A DNA stretch of 64,000 nucleotides from Bacillota bacterium (GTDB taxonomy: Bacteria; Bacillota; Clostridia; Oscillospirales; Ruminococcaceae), in assembly GCA_023460035.1 (NCBI GenBank), contig JAEWRN010000004.1, positions 62,001 to 126,000 of the forward strand, given 5' to 3'. Shown here one piece after another: positions 16,106-24,473 of this stretch (the first letter of the stretch is position 1; the number at the start of each line of letters is the position of its first letter). Below the pieces are notes generated by a model. It was not told the DNA's origin and did no database searches. It saw nothing but the letters and a program-made list of their open reading frames with translations. The translations under genes were made by a program, and so were the position numbers.

Positions 16106-18376
16106 TCAGGGTGTGACCCAACGTATTTCTATCGTATCCCCCTCCTGCAACGCATCAAGGTACGAGGCCGTGCTGCCGTTGCGCCGCAATAAAATTTGTC
16201 CTTGCGGCTTGGTAGGGTCAATATCCACATAATTAAACAGGTCAAAAAACAGGTGCGGGCTGCCGTCCGGTTTGGGCCGCAGCTGCACATTGCGCCCGTT
16301 GAGCACAATTGTTTTTACCAGTACGGGGCCATTTTCTGCCGCTGCCGGCACCGCTGTTTCTTTTCCGGCCGGCGCGACACCGGCCACACTTTGCGGTGCA
16401 GGCAGCACCGCCGTTTTTTGCGGCTGCGGCTCTTGTTGATGCACCACTGTTTGGGGCTCAGCCGTTTGCGGCCCAGCCGCAGTCTGCGCTGGAGCGGTCG
16501 GCGGGGCCGCAACCTTTTTCTTCGGTGCGGCAGCTTGATTTTTTACCGCTTTGGTCTTTTTTACGGTACGCTGTTTTGCCGCCGGTTTTGCCGGTGCCGG
16601 GGTGGTTTTTGCATTTTTTGCTTTTGCTTCACCCGGCGGGGCCAGCCGGTCACCGGGGGCAAGCAGCTGCTGTGGGCCGCTGCAGGGCCTGCCGTTGATT
16701 TCGATCTGCGGCAAATCGCCATCCCAGCCGACATCTGCCAGCAGTTGCCCCACCGTCGCAATTTGCACGGTGCGCACGCGGTCTGCACGGCCAATGGGGG
16801 TATCCCCCTGCGCGGGCTGGTCGTTGACCCACCCGCGGCTGCCTGCCGCCACCATTTGCCCAAACAGCTCCACTTCAAATGCCTGCCATGGGGCCGCCAC
16901 CTCACACAGCAGCGGGGCGGCGTTTTGGCCGTCCTGCGCGGGCTCAAAGGTAATTTCATCCCCCGGCTTCAGCGGGGCCGAAAGCCCGGCCAGCACGCCG
17001 TTCACTTCTACCTTAGCAAGGGTGGGCAGTTCGCCGCGCACCATTCTGCGCTCGCCGTTATACTCAAATACAACACTCTCTCCACTGCGGGCCATAATCT
17101 GGCTGTACTGGTACCCGCCGCGCAGCAGTGCTTCCATCACATTCATGGCACCCGCACCAATCAACTGCAGCTTTGTGCCGTTCAACGTCACCGCAAAGCC
17201 TTCGCCGCCGCCCGCCGTAATTGCCGTTACCGCAATACCGATAGGGGTGGCGTATTCAGCCTGCAAATACTGCTCGTCGGCCAGCACCATGCGTTTCATA
17301 TAGTTGCTGCCGCCCACCGCGACCCGTTTTTCATCCACGCCCAATACCTTTGCCACCAGCGCACAAAGGCCGGGGGTGCGGCTGCCGCCACCCACAAGAA
17401 ACACCGCTTTGGGGGTGTTGCCGCCGCCTGCCTGCCGAATGCCGGCCGCAATGCTTTGCGCCAGCTCTTCTACTGCCGGGGTAATTTTAGCGGCAAGCTC
17501 ATCGGTTGAAATTTCATATTCAAAGCCTAGCACGTCGTGGTAGGGCAACAGCTTGCCCGGCTGCGAAAGCTGCAGCTTCATCTGCTCCGCCGCCGTAAAA
17601 TCCACCAGCAATTCTTGCATAATGCGCTCGGTAATCTCATCGCCCGCCACCGTTGCCATGGTGTAGCCGCTTACCGTGCCGCCGTCTGCCACCGCAATAT
17701 CCGACGTGCCCGCGCCCACATCCACCAGCGCAAGGTTTAACAGCCGCAGCTCCTGCGGCACCACCGCGTTCATTGCAGCAATGGGCTCCAGCGTCATGCT
17801 GGCGATGGAAAGACCAATGCCCGACATTGTCGCGTACAGGCTTTCCACCACTTCGCTGGGCAAAAAGGTGGCAATCAGCTCTACCGCCGCCTCTTTGCCG
17901 CGGTGCCCCACAAGGGTAGAAAACGAAAAGCCGTCCAGCTGGTAGCCCACGACAGAATGCCCCACACAGCAAAACTCTGCGGTCTGCTGGCCGTCCAGTG
18001 TTTGTGCCAGCTGTTCATACGCCTGCTGTACCGCACCGGCTTCGAGCTGCAATAGCTCCCGTGTCGTCACCGGCCGGCGCTCGTCTAATTTCATGGCAAA
18101 CCCGGCGCGCTCGGTTTTCAGCACACGGCCTGCCGCCGCGACATGTACTTCGCGCAGCGTAATGCCAAGGCCCTGCTCCATGCGCTGCTTTACCTGCCCC
18201 GCAATGCGGGCCGTCTGTTCAATGTTTTGTATCTGGCCGTCCACCACGGCGCGCTGCGAATGTTCCGCAGTCTCGACCCGCAGCACCTGCAACAGGCCTT
18301 CCGTCACGCGCCCCACAACACCAATGACACTGCGTGTACCGATGTCCAGCACAAAAATCAGTTCATTTTCCCTCAT
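16106..18376 (-). CDS. FtsA/PilM-like actin-fold ATPase with long C-terminal extension
   Basis: The 756-residue protein has an FtsA-type N-terminal part: phosphate-1 motif LDIGTRSVIGVVG (about residues 10-22), an SHS2 insertion (about 85-165), phosphate-2 motif VDVGAGTSDIAV (about 213-224), and adenosine motif FLVGGGSRTPG (about 323-333). After about residue 390 it departs from FtsA. Short modules with an N-G turn followed by L-x-x-G-D-x-I/L lie near 455-475, 557-578 and 727-747, separated by a P/A/K/Q-rich linker (about 585-680). The FtsA C-terminal amphipathic membrane helix is not seen. The ATG at 18376 follows GGAGC. It sits between a PilZ gene and an EAL-HDOD gene, far from ftsZ, so it is probably not the division FtsA. 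The function is unknown. Confidence 0.82.
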   Translation of the reverse strand: MRENELIFVLDIGTRSVIGVVGRVTEGLLQVLRVETAEHSQRAVVDGQIQNIEQTARIAGQVKQRMEQGLGITLREVHVAAAGRVLKTERAGFAMKLDERRPVTTRELLQLEAGAVQQAYEQLAQTLDGQQTAEFCCVGHSVVGYQLDGFSFSTLVGHRGKEAAVELIATFLPSEVVESLYATMSGIGLSIASMTLEPIAAMNAVVPQELRLLNLALVDVGAGTSDIAVADGGTVSGYTMATVAGDEITERIMQELLVDFTAAEQMKLQLSQPGKLLPYHDVLGFEYEISTDELAAKITPAVEELAQSIAAGIRQAGGGNTPKAVFLVGGGSRTPGLCALVAKVLGVDEKRVAVGGSNYMKRMVLADEQYLQAEYATPIGIAVTAITAGGGEGFAVTLNGTKLQLIGAGAMNVMEALLRGGYQYSQIMARSGESVVFEYNGERRMVRGELPTLAKVEVNGVLAGLSAPLKPGDEITFEPAQDGQNAAPLLCEVAAPWQAFEVELFGQMVAAGSRGWVNDQPAQGDTPIGRADRVRTVQIATVGQLLADVGWDGDLPQIEINGRPCSGPQQLLAPGDRLAPPGEAKAKNAKTTPAPAKPAAKQRTVKKTKAVKNQAAAPKKKVAAPPTAPAQTAAGPQTAEPQTVVHQQEPQPQKTAVLPAPQSVAGVAPAGKETAVPAAAENGPVLVKTIVLNGRNVQLRPKPDGSPHLFFDLFNYVDIDPTKPQGQILLRRNGSTASYLDALQEGDTIEIRWVTP

Positions 18377-18410
18377 CCGACGCTCCAAATCCCTTTCTGC
18401 GGCCGCGGTA

Positions 18411-19052
18411 TTAATTGCCCCGGGTGCGGCGAATTTGCTTTTGCTGCTCGCGGAATAAAAACGCGCACAGGCTTTGGTCGACCCGCGGCGTGACATCCAG
18501 CAGCTCCGCGCCGTAATCCACCCTGCCCTCTGCACGGGGAATCACCCGCACCACACGAACATTGATTGTCTCCATCTGGTTGTTGTGCAGCGTCATGCGC
18601 AATTTGGCTTCCTGCCCGCTTTGCAACTCTTTTTCGCTGGTGAACATCATGCCGCACAGGCTCATATTGCGCACGCGTATCTTTATTTCGCCCTCGTGCA
18701 CCTCGCCGGTTTCATCCTCCGCCGGCACAATTAGCAGTGCGCTGTGGTCGATATCCAACCTGAAAAAGCGCCTTTTTTCATATTCGGCAAAATCCACAAG
18801 CTCTACAAGGCGCAAAAAATATTCATTTGAAACATATACCCTGCCGGAAAGCACCTGCAACTCTTTCGTGTGCTCCGCATTGTGAATAATCAGTTTCACT
18901 GGGGTGCCCAGCCCCAGAATCGGCATCTGGCCGCCTGGGTTTCCAATTTCAACCTGCCCGGCCTGCTGTGTTGCAATATGCCCCGTGGCCAGCAGGCGGT
19001 TATCCATTGTTTTCACTTCGCAAGCCGCGCCAATTTGTTTTTTCACACCCAT
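18411..19052 (-). CDS. PilZ-domain cyclic di-GMP effector
   Basis: This 213-residue soluble protein has an N-terminal YcgR-like beta domain (residues 1-90) and a C-terminal PilZ domain. Both ligand motifs are present: KRRFFRLD (RxxxR, about residues 92-99) and RNMSLCG (N-x-S-x-x-G, about 131-137). This predicts binding of cyclic di-GMP. YcgR-type proteins brake flagellar motors or sense the messenger in export control. The start is ATG at 19052 behind AGAGGGGG. The gene lies 30 bases after flhX and 34 bases before the FtsA-like gene, so it shares their transcript. It is paralogous to the PilZ-like protein at 7436-8137. Confidence 0.9.
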   Translation of the reverse strand: MGVKKQIGAACEVKTMDNRLLATGHIATQQAGQVEIGNPGGQMPILGLGTPVKLIIHNAEHTKELQVLSGRVYVSNEYFLRLVELVDFAEYEKRRFFRLDIDHSALLIVPAEDETGEVHEGEIKIRVRNMSLCGMMFTSEKELQSGQEAKLRMTLHNNQMETINVRVVRVIPRAEGRVDYGAELLDVTPRVDQSLCAFLFREQQKQIRRTRGN

Positions 19053-19082
19053 TCCCCCTCTGTTCTTCCGTCACGCGCCTGC

Positions 19083-19403
19083 TCAATCGCGGTCTTTTTC
19101 GCCTGCCTGCTCCTGCGGCGGGGTCGTTTTCCCGTTTTTCAATTCGCTTGCCGTGCGCAGCAACTGCGCATACAGGGCCGCAACCACTTCGTACAACTCC
19201 GGCGGGATATTGCTGCCCACCTCCAGCATACAAAGAAGCGAAGCCGCACTGTCATCGCGAAACACCGGGATGCCCCGCTGCTCTGCAATTTCAATAATGC
19301 GCCCCGCAATATCCCCGTACCCCGACGCAATGACAATGGGAGCAAGGTCCTCTTCGGTGTTATATTTTAACGCGACCGCCTTCTGGTCTTTATACTGTGA
19401 CAT
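19083..19403 (-). CDS. FlhB C-terminal-domain protein (FlhX/YlqH type)
   Basis: This stand-alone protein of 106 residues matches the cytoplasmic C-terminal piece of FlhB that follows the NPTH autocleavage site. It has AVALKYNTEEDLAPIVIASG, then EIAEQRGIPVFRD, and the terminal helix PPELYEVVAALYAQLL. It lacks the membrane part. Such proteins can partly replace the FlhB C-domain in the substrate-specificity switch. Bacillus has the same pair, ylqG-ylqH, outside its main flagellar operon. ATG at 19403 is preferred (AAAGGA 9 bases upstream); GTG at 19409 is also possible. It overlaps the end of the FliK-like gene. Confidence 0.85.
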   Translation of the reverse strand: MSQYKDQKAVALKYNTEEDLAPIVIASGYGDIAGRIIEIAEQRGIPVFRDDSAASLLCMLEVGSNIPPELYEVVAALYAQLLRTASELKNGKTTPPQEQAGEKDRD

Positions 19404-20799
19404 CGACACCCGTCCTTTTATACGGTAGCGAGCGAAATACGTCCATCAAAGAACGCGGGCGCTCTAACCGCTGTACGCTGATATCGCCAAAATGATACCC
19501 TGTCTGCCCCGCACAGGCACGCAGTTTTTCTACCTGTGCCTGATACAGTGCGGCATATGCCGGCGGGCAAAACAGCGAGAGGTCAATTTCCTGCCCGCGG
19601 CAGAACAGTTCCAGCTCAAAGCGCCCCATACCGCCGATGTCGAACACCAGCAGAAAATGGGTCGCCCTGCCCTTTGTTTTATTGCCGGTGCGGTCGTCCT
19701 CTTCCCCGTTCGGGTTTACCCATATTTCGGCGAACGCCTGCAAATCTTCGTACCGCACCGGCACCACAAAGTGCAAAAGCGGGGTAAAGTTGCAGGGCGA
19801 CGACAGCAGACTGTGGATGATCTTTTCCATCTTGTCGGCATTCAGCGCCATCAGCTCCGGGTTCTCGGCCTGCCGTTTCAGTATCTGGGTCAGCACCTTC
19901 ATCACATCCGAATTACCCATCTGCTGGCGGTCGGCTTTGCTGAGATAATCGGTCAATGCAGCCGTGAACTGTTCGCGGGCGCGGTCGCCGTGCAACTGGG
20001 CAAGCACCCGCATCATGGCTTCTTGCAAAAAGTCTGCGTTATCATTATACCGCGACAAATTGTAGATTACCATCTTCACAACTTTTTCTGTTCTCGGCCC
20101 AAACAAAATGCTGTCCTGCACCTGCGCCATCAGCTCCATCGTCTGCTGGCGCAGGCCCGCAAAACCGGCCACGGCGCCCTGCTGCTGGTACTGGTTTGCC
20201 AGCTCGGCCAAATTTGCCGAAAGCGTTTTGCTGGACGCCACTTCTGCCGACAAAAAGGTGAGGCTGTTTGACACCGATCCCAGGGTTTCGCGGCGGGTCA
20301 GGGCCAGGGTCAGCGCCTTCAAAAAACCAACCTCCGCCTGCCGCAACTCGGTTTGTTCCGGGTTTTGCTCCAACGCATCGCGCAGCTGGTCAAACAGCGG
20401 GCCCTTAAATAAAGTCGATGCCTGTTCCTGCTTTTGCAGCTCCTCCGCAATCTGCCCGGGCGAAACCAGCAGCTGGTCAAACAGCTGCTCAATCTCTTGC
20501 GTAAACGGGTTGTTGTTGGCCGGCAGCAGCTTAATAAATGCTTCCATCGACGAAATGTTCTTTAAAAAGTGCACCGTCACCGACGGGTCCTTTAACAAAC
20601 GCAGCAACAGGGCAGATGTATCCTCCTGCTGCTGGTTCATGCCGTTATTCTGGCCAAGCAGCTCTGGTTGGGCGCTGGGCTTATTCACCCTTGTGGCATC
20701 CTGCAATGGAAATTGCGACGAAAGCTCCACATTGCGTTTTGTCTCGGGCGTTTGGGTTTTATTGATCAGTGGGGCTGTTACTTTTAAAATATCCGCCAT
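19390..20799 (-). CDS. FliK/YlqG-like protein, partner of FlhX
   Basis: This is a 469-residue protein, largely helical and Q/E-rich in the first 300 residues. Its C-terminal region (about 330-440) is beta-rich with FLLVFDIGGMGRFELELFCRGQEIDL, which resembles the Flg_hook domain of FliK. With the FlhB C-domain gene overlapping its end, it forms a YlqG-YlqH-like pair, reminiscent of FliK-FlhB in hook-length control. A typical FliK is also present at 42334-43455, so this one is an extra copy with a different role. The ATG at 20799 has GGAGG 6 bases upstream. It is the first gene of the operon. Confidence 0.7.
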   Translation of the reverse strand: MADILKVTAPLINKTQTPETKRNVELSSQFPLQDATRVNKPSAQPELLGQNNGMNQQQEDTSALLLRLLKDPSVTVHFLKNISSMEAFIKLLPANNNPFTQEIEQLFDQLLVSPGQIAEELQKQEQASTLFKGPLFDQLRDALEQNPEQTELRQAEVGFLKALTLALTRRETLGSVSNSLTFLSAEVASSKTLSANLAELANQYQQQGAVAGFAGLRQQTMELMAQVQDSILFGPRTEKVVKMVIYNLSRYNDNADFLQEAMMRVLAQLHGDRAREQFTAALTDYLSKADRQQMGNSDVMKVLTQILKRQAENPELMALNADKMEKIIHSLLSSPCNFTPLLHFVVPVRYEDLQAFAEIWVNPNGEEDDRTGNKTKGRATHFLLVFDIGGMGRFELELFCRGQEIDLSLFCPPAYAALYQAQVEKLRACAGQTGYHFGDISVQRLERPRSLMDVFRSLPYKRTGVDVTV

Positions 20800-20864
20800 T
20801 TGCAGCCTCCGCCGGGGCAATGCCCGCAGCGTCCATCCTCCCCGCTTTATATAAAATCAACTTT

Positions 20865-20893
20865 ATTATAATTCTATTATAATTATCGCACAA
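20865..20893 (-). promoter_or_regulatory. Sigma-A-type promoter for the FliK-like/FlhX/PilZ/FtsA-like/EAL-HDOD operon
   Basis: On the minus strand TTGTGC (20893-20888), 17 bases, then a perfect TATAAT (20870-20865). It lies about 65 bases upstream of the first start codon. A second TATAAT-like box nearby makes the region AT-rich. It is divergent from cheA, for which I see no convincing promoter. Confidence 0.55.
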
Positions 20894-21011
20894 AATAACG
20901 CGAACACAACTACCAAACCATTTAGTTTCCGCCTAATGTGACGAGTAACTCTTTAGAAGCAATTTTCAGAAAAGCCCAAAAATCAATGTAGAAAAACAGT
21001 AGGTGAGCAAT

Positions 21012-23072
21012 ATGGCAATTGACCCCAGCATGGAGCCCATGCTCGAAATGTTTATTTATGAAACCACAACCCTGCTTGACCAGTTGGATGAGATTCTGCT
21101 TGAGTCTGAAAAATCCAAAAATCTCAGCAGCGACAACATCAACGAAATTTTTCGCGTGATGCACACCATCAAAGGCTCTTCCGCCATGATGGACCTTGGC
21201 AGCATTTCTACCCTTGCCCACGCGGTGGAGGATGTCTTTTTCATCATCCGCGAGGACCCCACCCGGCTGGAGCCTGTCAGCGAAGCACTGTTTGATTTGG
21301 TGTTTCAGGCATCCGACTTTTTAAAAGCCGAAGTGGAATCGGTACAAAACACCGGCGAAGCGACGCAGGACCCCGGTGCCATGATTGCCGAGCTGGAAAA
21401 GCTGGCAGCCATTATGCGCGGTGAAGCCGTTGCCCCGGCCGCGGCAGCGCCCGCAGCGGATACGGCCCTTGCGGCAACCGAAGCTGTAAGTACCGGCACA
21501 CCGGATGCAAGCGATAAGCCCGGCAAGGTGCGCGTATTTTTTGAAGAGGGCTGCCAGATGGAGAACATTCGTTCTTTCATGCTGCTGACCCAGCTGCACG
21601 ACGTGTGTGACCGGGTGGATTCTGACCCGGCACACCCCGAAAAGGATTCTTCGCTGAGTGCCGAAATTGTCAAAAACGGATTTACCGTCTTGTTTTGGCC
21701 GGTTTCTGCCGCCGACGATGTGCTGCGCGTGGTAGAAAGCTCGGTCAATATTAAAACTTACGAGCTGCTGGATGAAGAGCCCGCACCAGCCCACGCGGCT
21801 GCCACTGCAACCGGGGCAAAGCCCACCGTTGCCGCCGCTGCAAAAGCAGCCGCAACCGAAGCGGCTGCACCCGCCGCAATGCCCGGCAAAGCAAAGCAAA
21901 ACCTGCTCAGTGTCAACCAGGTAAAGCTGGACCAGCTTTTAGACTTGGTGGGCGAACTGGTGACTACCGAATCCATGGTGATTGGCAGCCCCGATTTGCG
22001 CGGGCTTGCACTGGACAACTTTAACAAGTCATCGCGCGAGCTGCGCAAGCTGACCGACGAATTGCAGGACGTTGTGATGTCGATTCGCATGGTGCCGCTG
22101 TCCGGCGTGTTTCAGCGCATGAACCGCGTTGTGCGCGACATGTGCAAAAAGCTGGGCAAAGAGGTAGATCTCATCACCGAGGGCGGCGATACCGAGGTCG
22201 ACAAGACCATCAATGAGATCATTGGCGACCCGTTCCTGCACATGATTCGCAACTCGATGGACCACGCGATTGAATCGCCGGAAGAGCGCGTTGCAATGGG
22301 CAAGCCGGAGCACGGGCAGATTACGATTTCGGCCAAGAATGCCGGCGGCGAAATTGTGATTACCATTGCCGACGACGGCCGCGGGCTGGACAAGACCGGT
22401 ATTCTGCGCAAAGCGCGTGAAAACGGCATTCTGACAAAGCCGGAAGAGGAATACACCGAAAAAGAAATTTACCACATGATTATGCTGCCCGGTTTTTCGA
22501 CCAACAAGGAGGTCACCGAGTTTTCCGGCCGCGGCGTCGGCATGGACGTTGTGCGCAAAAACATCGAGCGGGTGGGCGGCACACTGTCGATTGAAAGCAC
22601 CCCGGGTGAGGGCACCACATTTATCATCAGCATCCCGCTGACACTGGCAATCCTCAACGGCATGGCACTTTCGGTGGGCAGTTCTACCTTCACCCTGCCC
22701 ATCACCTCCATTCGCCAGTCGTTTAAGCTGGGCAACGAGCAAAAGCTGATTTACAACACCGACGGCTCTGAAATGATTTTGATGCGCGGTGAATGCTACC
22801 CGTTGATTCGCCTGCATGAGGTCTTCCACCTGGAGACCCCCATCACCGAGCTTTCGGACGGCATTTTAATCCAGATTGAAAGCGGCGAGCGCATTGCCTG
22901 CGTATTTGCCGACGAACTGGTTGGCGAGCGGCAGATCGTCGTCAAGCCGTTCCCGCCGTTCCTTGGTAAATACGAAATCAAAAAGAGCGGGCTTTCGGGC
23001 TGTTCCATCCTGGGGGATGGCAGCATCAGCCTGATTCTGGATGCCAACAGCCTGATGAAGGCAAACCTGTAA
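21012..23072 (+). CDS. cheA: Chemotaxis histidine kinase CheA
   Basis: CheA autophosphorylates under receptor control and passes phosphate to CheY and CheB. Domains in order: P1 with phospho-His51 (MHTIKGSSAM), an A/P-rich linker, a P2-like domain (about residues 165-260), P3 dimerisation (LDLVGELVTTESMV), the P4 ATPase with N box (HMIRNSMDHAIE), G1 (IADDGRGLD) and G2 (GRGVGMDVV), and P5 coupling (about 550-686). The 686-residue length is typical. ATG at 21012 is chosen over GTG at 21003 because AGGTGA lies just upstream of it. It leads the plus-strand set cheA-cheW-cheR-cheB. Confidence 0.97.
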   Translation: MAIDPSMEPMLEMFIYETTTLLDQLDEILLESEKSKNLSSDNINEIFRVMHTIKGSSAMMDLGSISTLAHAVEDVFFIIREDPTRLEPVSEALFDLVFQASDFLKAEVESVQNTGEATQDPGAMIAELEKLAAIMRGEAVAPAAAAPAADTALAATEAVSTGTPDASDKPGKVRVFFEEGCQMENIRSFMLLTQLHDVCDRVDSDPAHPEKDSSLSAEIVKNGFTVLFWPVSAADDVLRVVESSVNIKTYELLDEEPAPAHAAATATGAKPTVAAAAKAAATEAAAPAAMPGKAKQNLLSVNQVKLDQLLDLVGELVTTESMVIGSPDLRGLALDNFNKSSRELRKLTDELQDVVMSIRMVPLSGVFQRMNRVVRDMCKKLGKEVDLITEGGDTEVDKTINEIIGDPFLHMIRNSMDHAIESPEERVAMGKPEHGQITISAKNAGGEIVITIADDGRGLDKTGILRKARENGILTKPEEEYTEKEIYHMIMLPGFSTNKEVTEFSGRGVGMDVVRKNIERVGGTLSIESTPGEGTTFIISIPLTLAILNGMALSVGSSTFTLPITSIRQSFKLGNEQKLIYNTDGSEMILMRGECYPLIRLHEVFHLETPITELSDGILIQIESGERIACVFADELVGERQIVVKPFPPFLGKYEIKKSGLSGCSILGDGSISLILDANSLMKANL

Positions 23073-23093
23073 AACGGGAAGGGAGCTTCGGAT

Positions 23094-23570
23094 ATGAGCG
23101 AATTTGAGATGGACACAACCACCGAGCAGGAAGATGACCTGAGCGGCCGGTTTTTGACTTTTTATGTGGGCGACACCATTTACGGGGTCGAACTTTTGCA
23201 CGTCATCGAAATTGTCAGCGTACAGCCTGCCACCCATGTGCCGGGCCTGCCCGCCTATTTTAAGGGCCTGATTAACCTGCGCGGCAAAGTGGTGCCTGTG
23301 GTGGATATCCGCCTGAAGCTGGGGCTGGAAGAGCGCGCTTACGACGACAAGACCTGCTGCATTATTGTGACGATGCAGGACATGCAGGTGGGCCTGATTG
23401 TGGACTGTGTGGACGAGGCAATCACTGTCAACAGCGACCAAAGCAGTGCCCCACCCGTGGCAAGCGGCAAAAGTGCGCGCAAATACATTTCGTCTGTTGC
23501 CACGATTGGCGAAAAGATTATTTTAAACCTGGACTGCGAAAAATTCTTTCAGGACGACCTGCACCTTTGA
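23094..23570 (+). CDS. cheW: Chemotaxis coupling protein CheW (first copy)
   Basis: CheW links CheA to chemoreceptors in the sensory array. The 158-residue protein shows the CheW core: FYVGDTIYGVEL, VPGLPAYFKGLINLRGKVVPVVDIR, and DMQVGLIVDCVDE. It has a short acidic N-terminal extension. It lies 21 bases after cheA, and its GGGAG site is clear. A second CheW is encoded at 50047-50538 next to a chemoreceptor; the two are not close copies, so they may serve different arrays or have different affinities. Confidence 0.96.
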   Translation: MSEFEMDTTTEQEDDLSGRFLTFYVGDTIYGVELLHVIEIVSVQPATHVPGLPAYFKGLINLRGKVVPVVDIRLKLGLEERAYDDKTCCIIVTMQDMQVGLIVDCVDEAITVNSDQSSAPPVASGKSARKYISSVATIGEKIILNLDCEKFFQDDLHL

Positions 23571-23603
23571 TCAAGCGGGCCGTGCCGGAAAAGGAGCAAT
23601 TGA

Positions 23604-24467
23604 TTGTTTACCCAAACCCCCACCCCGGAACCCGTATTCCCGCTGTCGCCCCAGCTTGTGCGGCTGACAGATGAAGAGTTTTTGACCCTGAGCAACTATG
23701 TAAAAGACCATTACGGCATCAACCTCACCAAAAAACGCGGGCTGATTGAGGGGCGGCTGAACCAGGAGCTGCGCCGCCGTGGGTTTAAAACCTTCAGCGA
23801 CTATTTTAAAGTGCTGTTTGCCGATAAAACCGGCAACGAAATGATTACGCTGCTCAACCGCCTGACCACCAACCTGTCTTATTTTATGCGTGAAAACGAG
23901 CATTTTAACTTTTTGATGAAGCAGGCGCTGCCTGCCTTTGAAAAGACGCACGCCACACACGAGCTGCGCATTTGGAGCGCCGGCTGCTCTACCGGGCAGG
24001 AAGCGTACAACACGGCGATGGTCATCAACGAGTATTTTGGTGCCCGCAAATCGCTGTGGAAAGTTAAAATTCTGGCGACCGACCTTTCCCGCCAGGTACT
24101 TGCAAAAGCGGAAAAAGGGGTGTATACTCCCGAAGAGCTGAAAGACCTGCCCGCCGCGTGGCGCACAAAGTATCTGATACCGGCCGAGGGCGGCAATTTT
24201 CAAATTGCGCCCGCGCTGCGCGCCGAAGTGGAGTTTAAACCGGGCAACCTGATGGAGCCGTTTCAGTTTCCGCGCCCGTTTGACTTGATTTTCTGCCGCA
24301 ACGTGATGATTTACTTTGACGGCCCCACCAAGGCAAAGCTGGTTAAAAAGTTTTATGACTGCACTGCCGACGGCGGTTACCTGTTTATTGGTCATTCTGA
24401 AAGCATTTTGGGTACCGGCACTCAGTATGGCTATATACAGCCCGCTGTATACCAAAGGAAAGGATAA
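23604..24467 (+). CDS. cheR: Chemoreceptor methyltransferase CheR
   Basis: CheR methylates glutamate residues on chemoreceptors using S-adenosylmethionine. The 287-residue protein has the helical N-terminal domain and the SAM-binding domain with WSAGCSTGQEAY (about residues 128-139), LATDLSRQVLAKA, and FDLIFCRNVMIYFD (about 230-243). The start is TTG at 23604, supported by AAGGAG 7 bases upstream. It sits between cheW and cheB, with a 6-base gap to cheB. Confidence 0.97.
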   Translation: MFTQTPTPEPVFPLSPQLVRLTDEEFLTLSNYVKDHYGINLTKKRGLIEGRLNQELRRRGFKTFSDYFKVLFADKTGNEMITLLNRLTTNLSYFMRENEHFNFLMKQALPAFEKTHATHELRIWSAGCSTGQEAYNTAMVINEYFGARKSLWKVKILATDLSRQVLAKAEKGVYTPEELKDLPAAWRTKYLIPAEGGNFQIAPALRAEVEFKPGNLMEPFQFPRPFDLIFCRNVMIYFDGPTKAKLVKKFYDCTADGGYLFIGHSESILGTGTQYGYIQPAVYQRKG

Positions 24468-24473
24468 CCTTGC

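Noticed and set aside
16196..17509. A 437-codon plus-strand frame opposite the FtsA-like gene.
   Set aside because: It lies wholly antisense to a gene with clear motifs and has a biased composition (many H, R, C, Q) typical of a shadow frame in GC-rich DNA.
20894..21011. A promoter for cheA on the plus strand.
   Set aside because: The region is AT-rich on its left side, but no -35/-10 pair with acceptable spacing and no sigma-28 pattern was found by eye.
22029..22829. A 266-codon minus-strand frame opposite cheA.
   Set aside because: Shadow of the well-supported cheA; no domain is recognisable.
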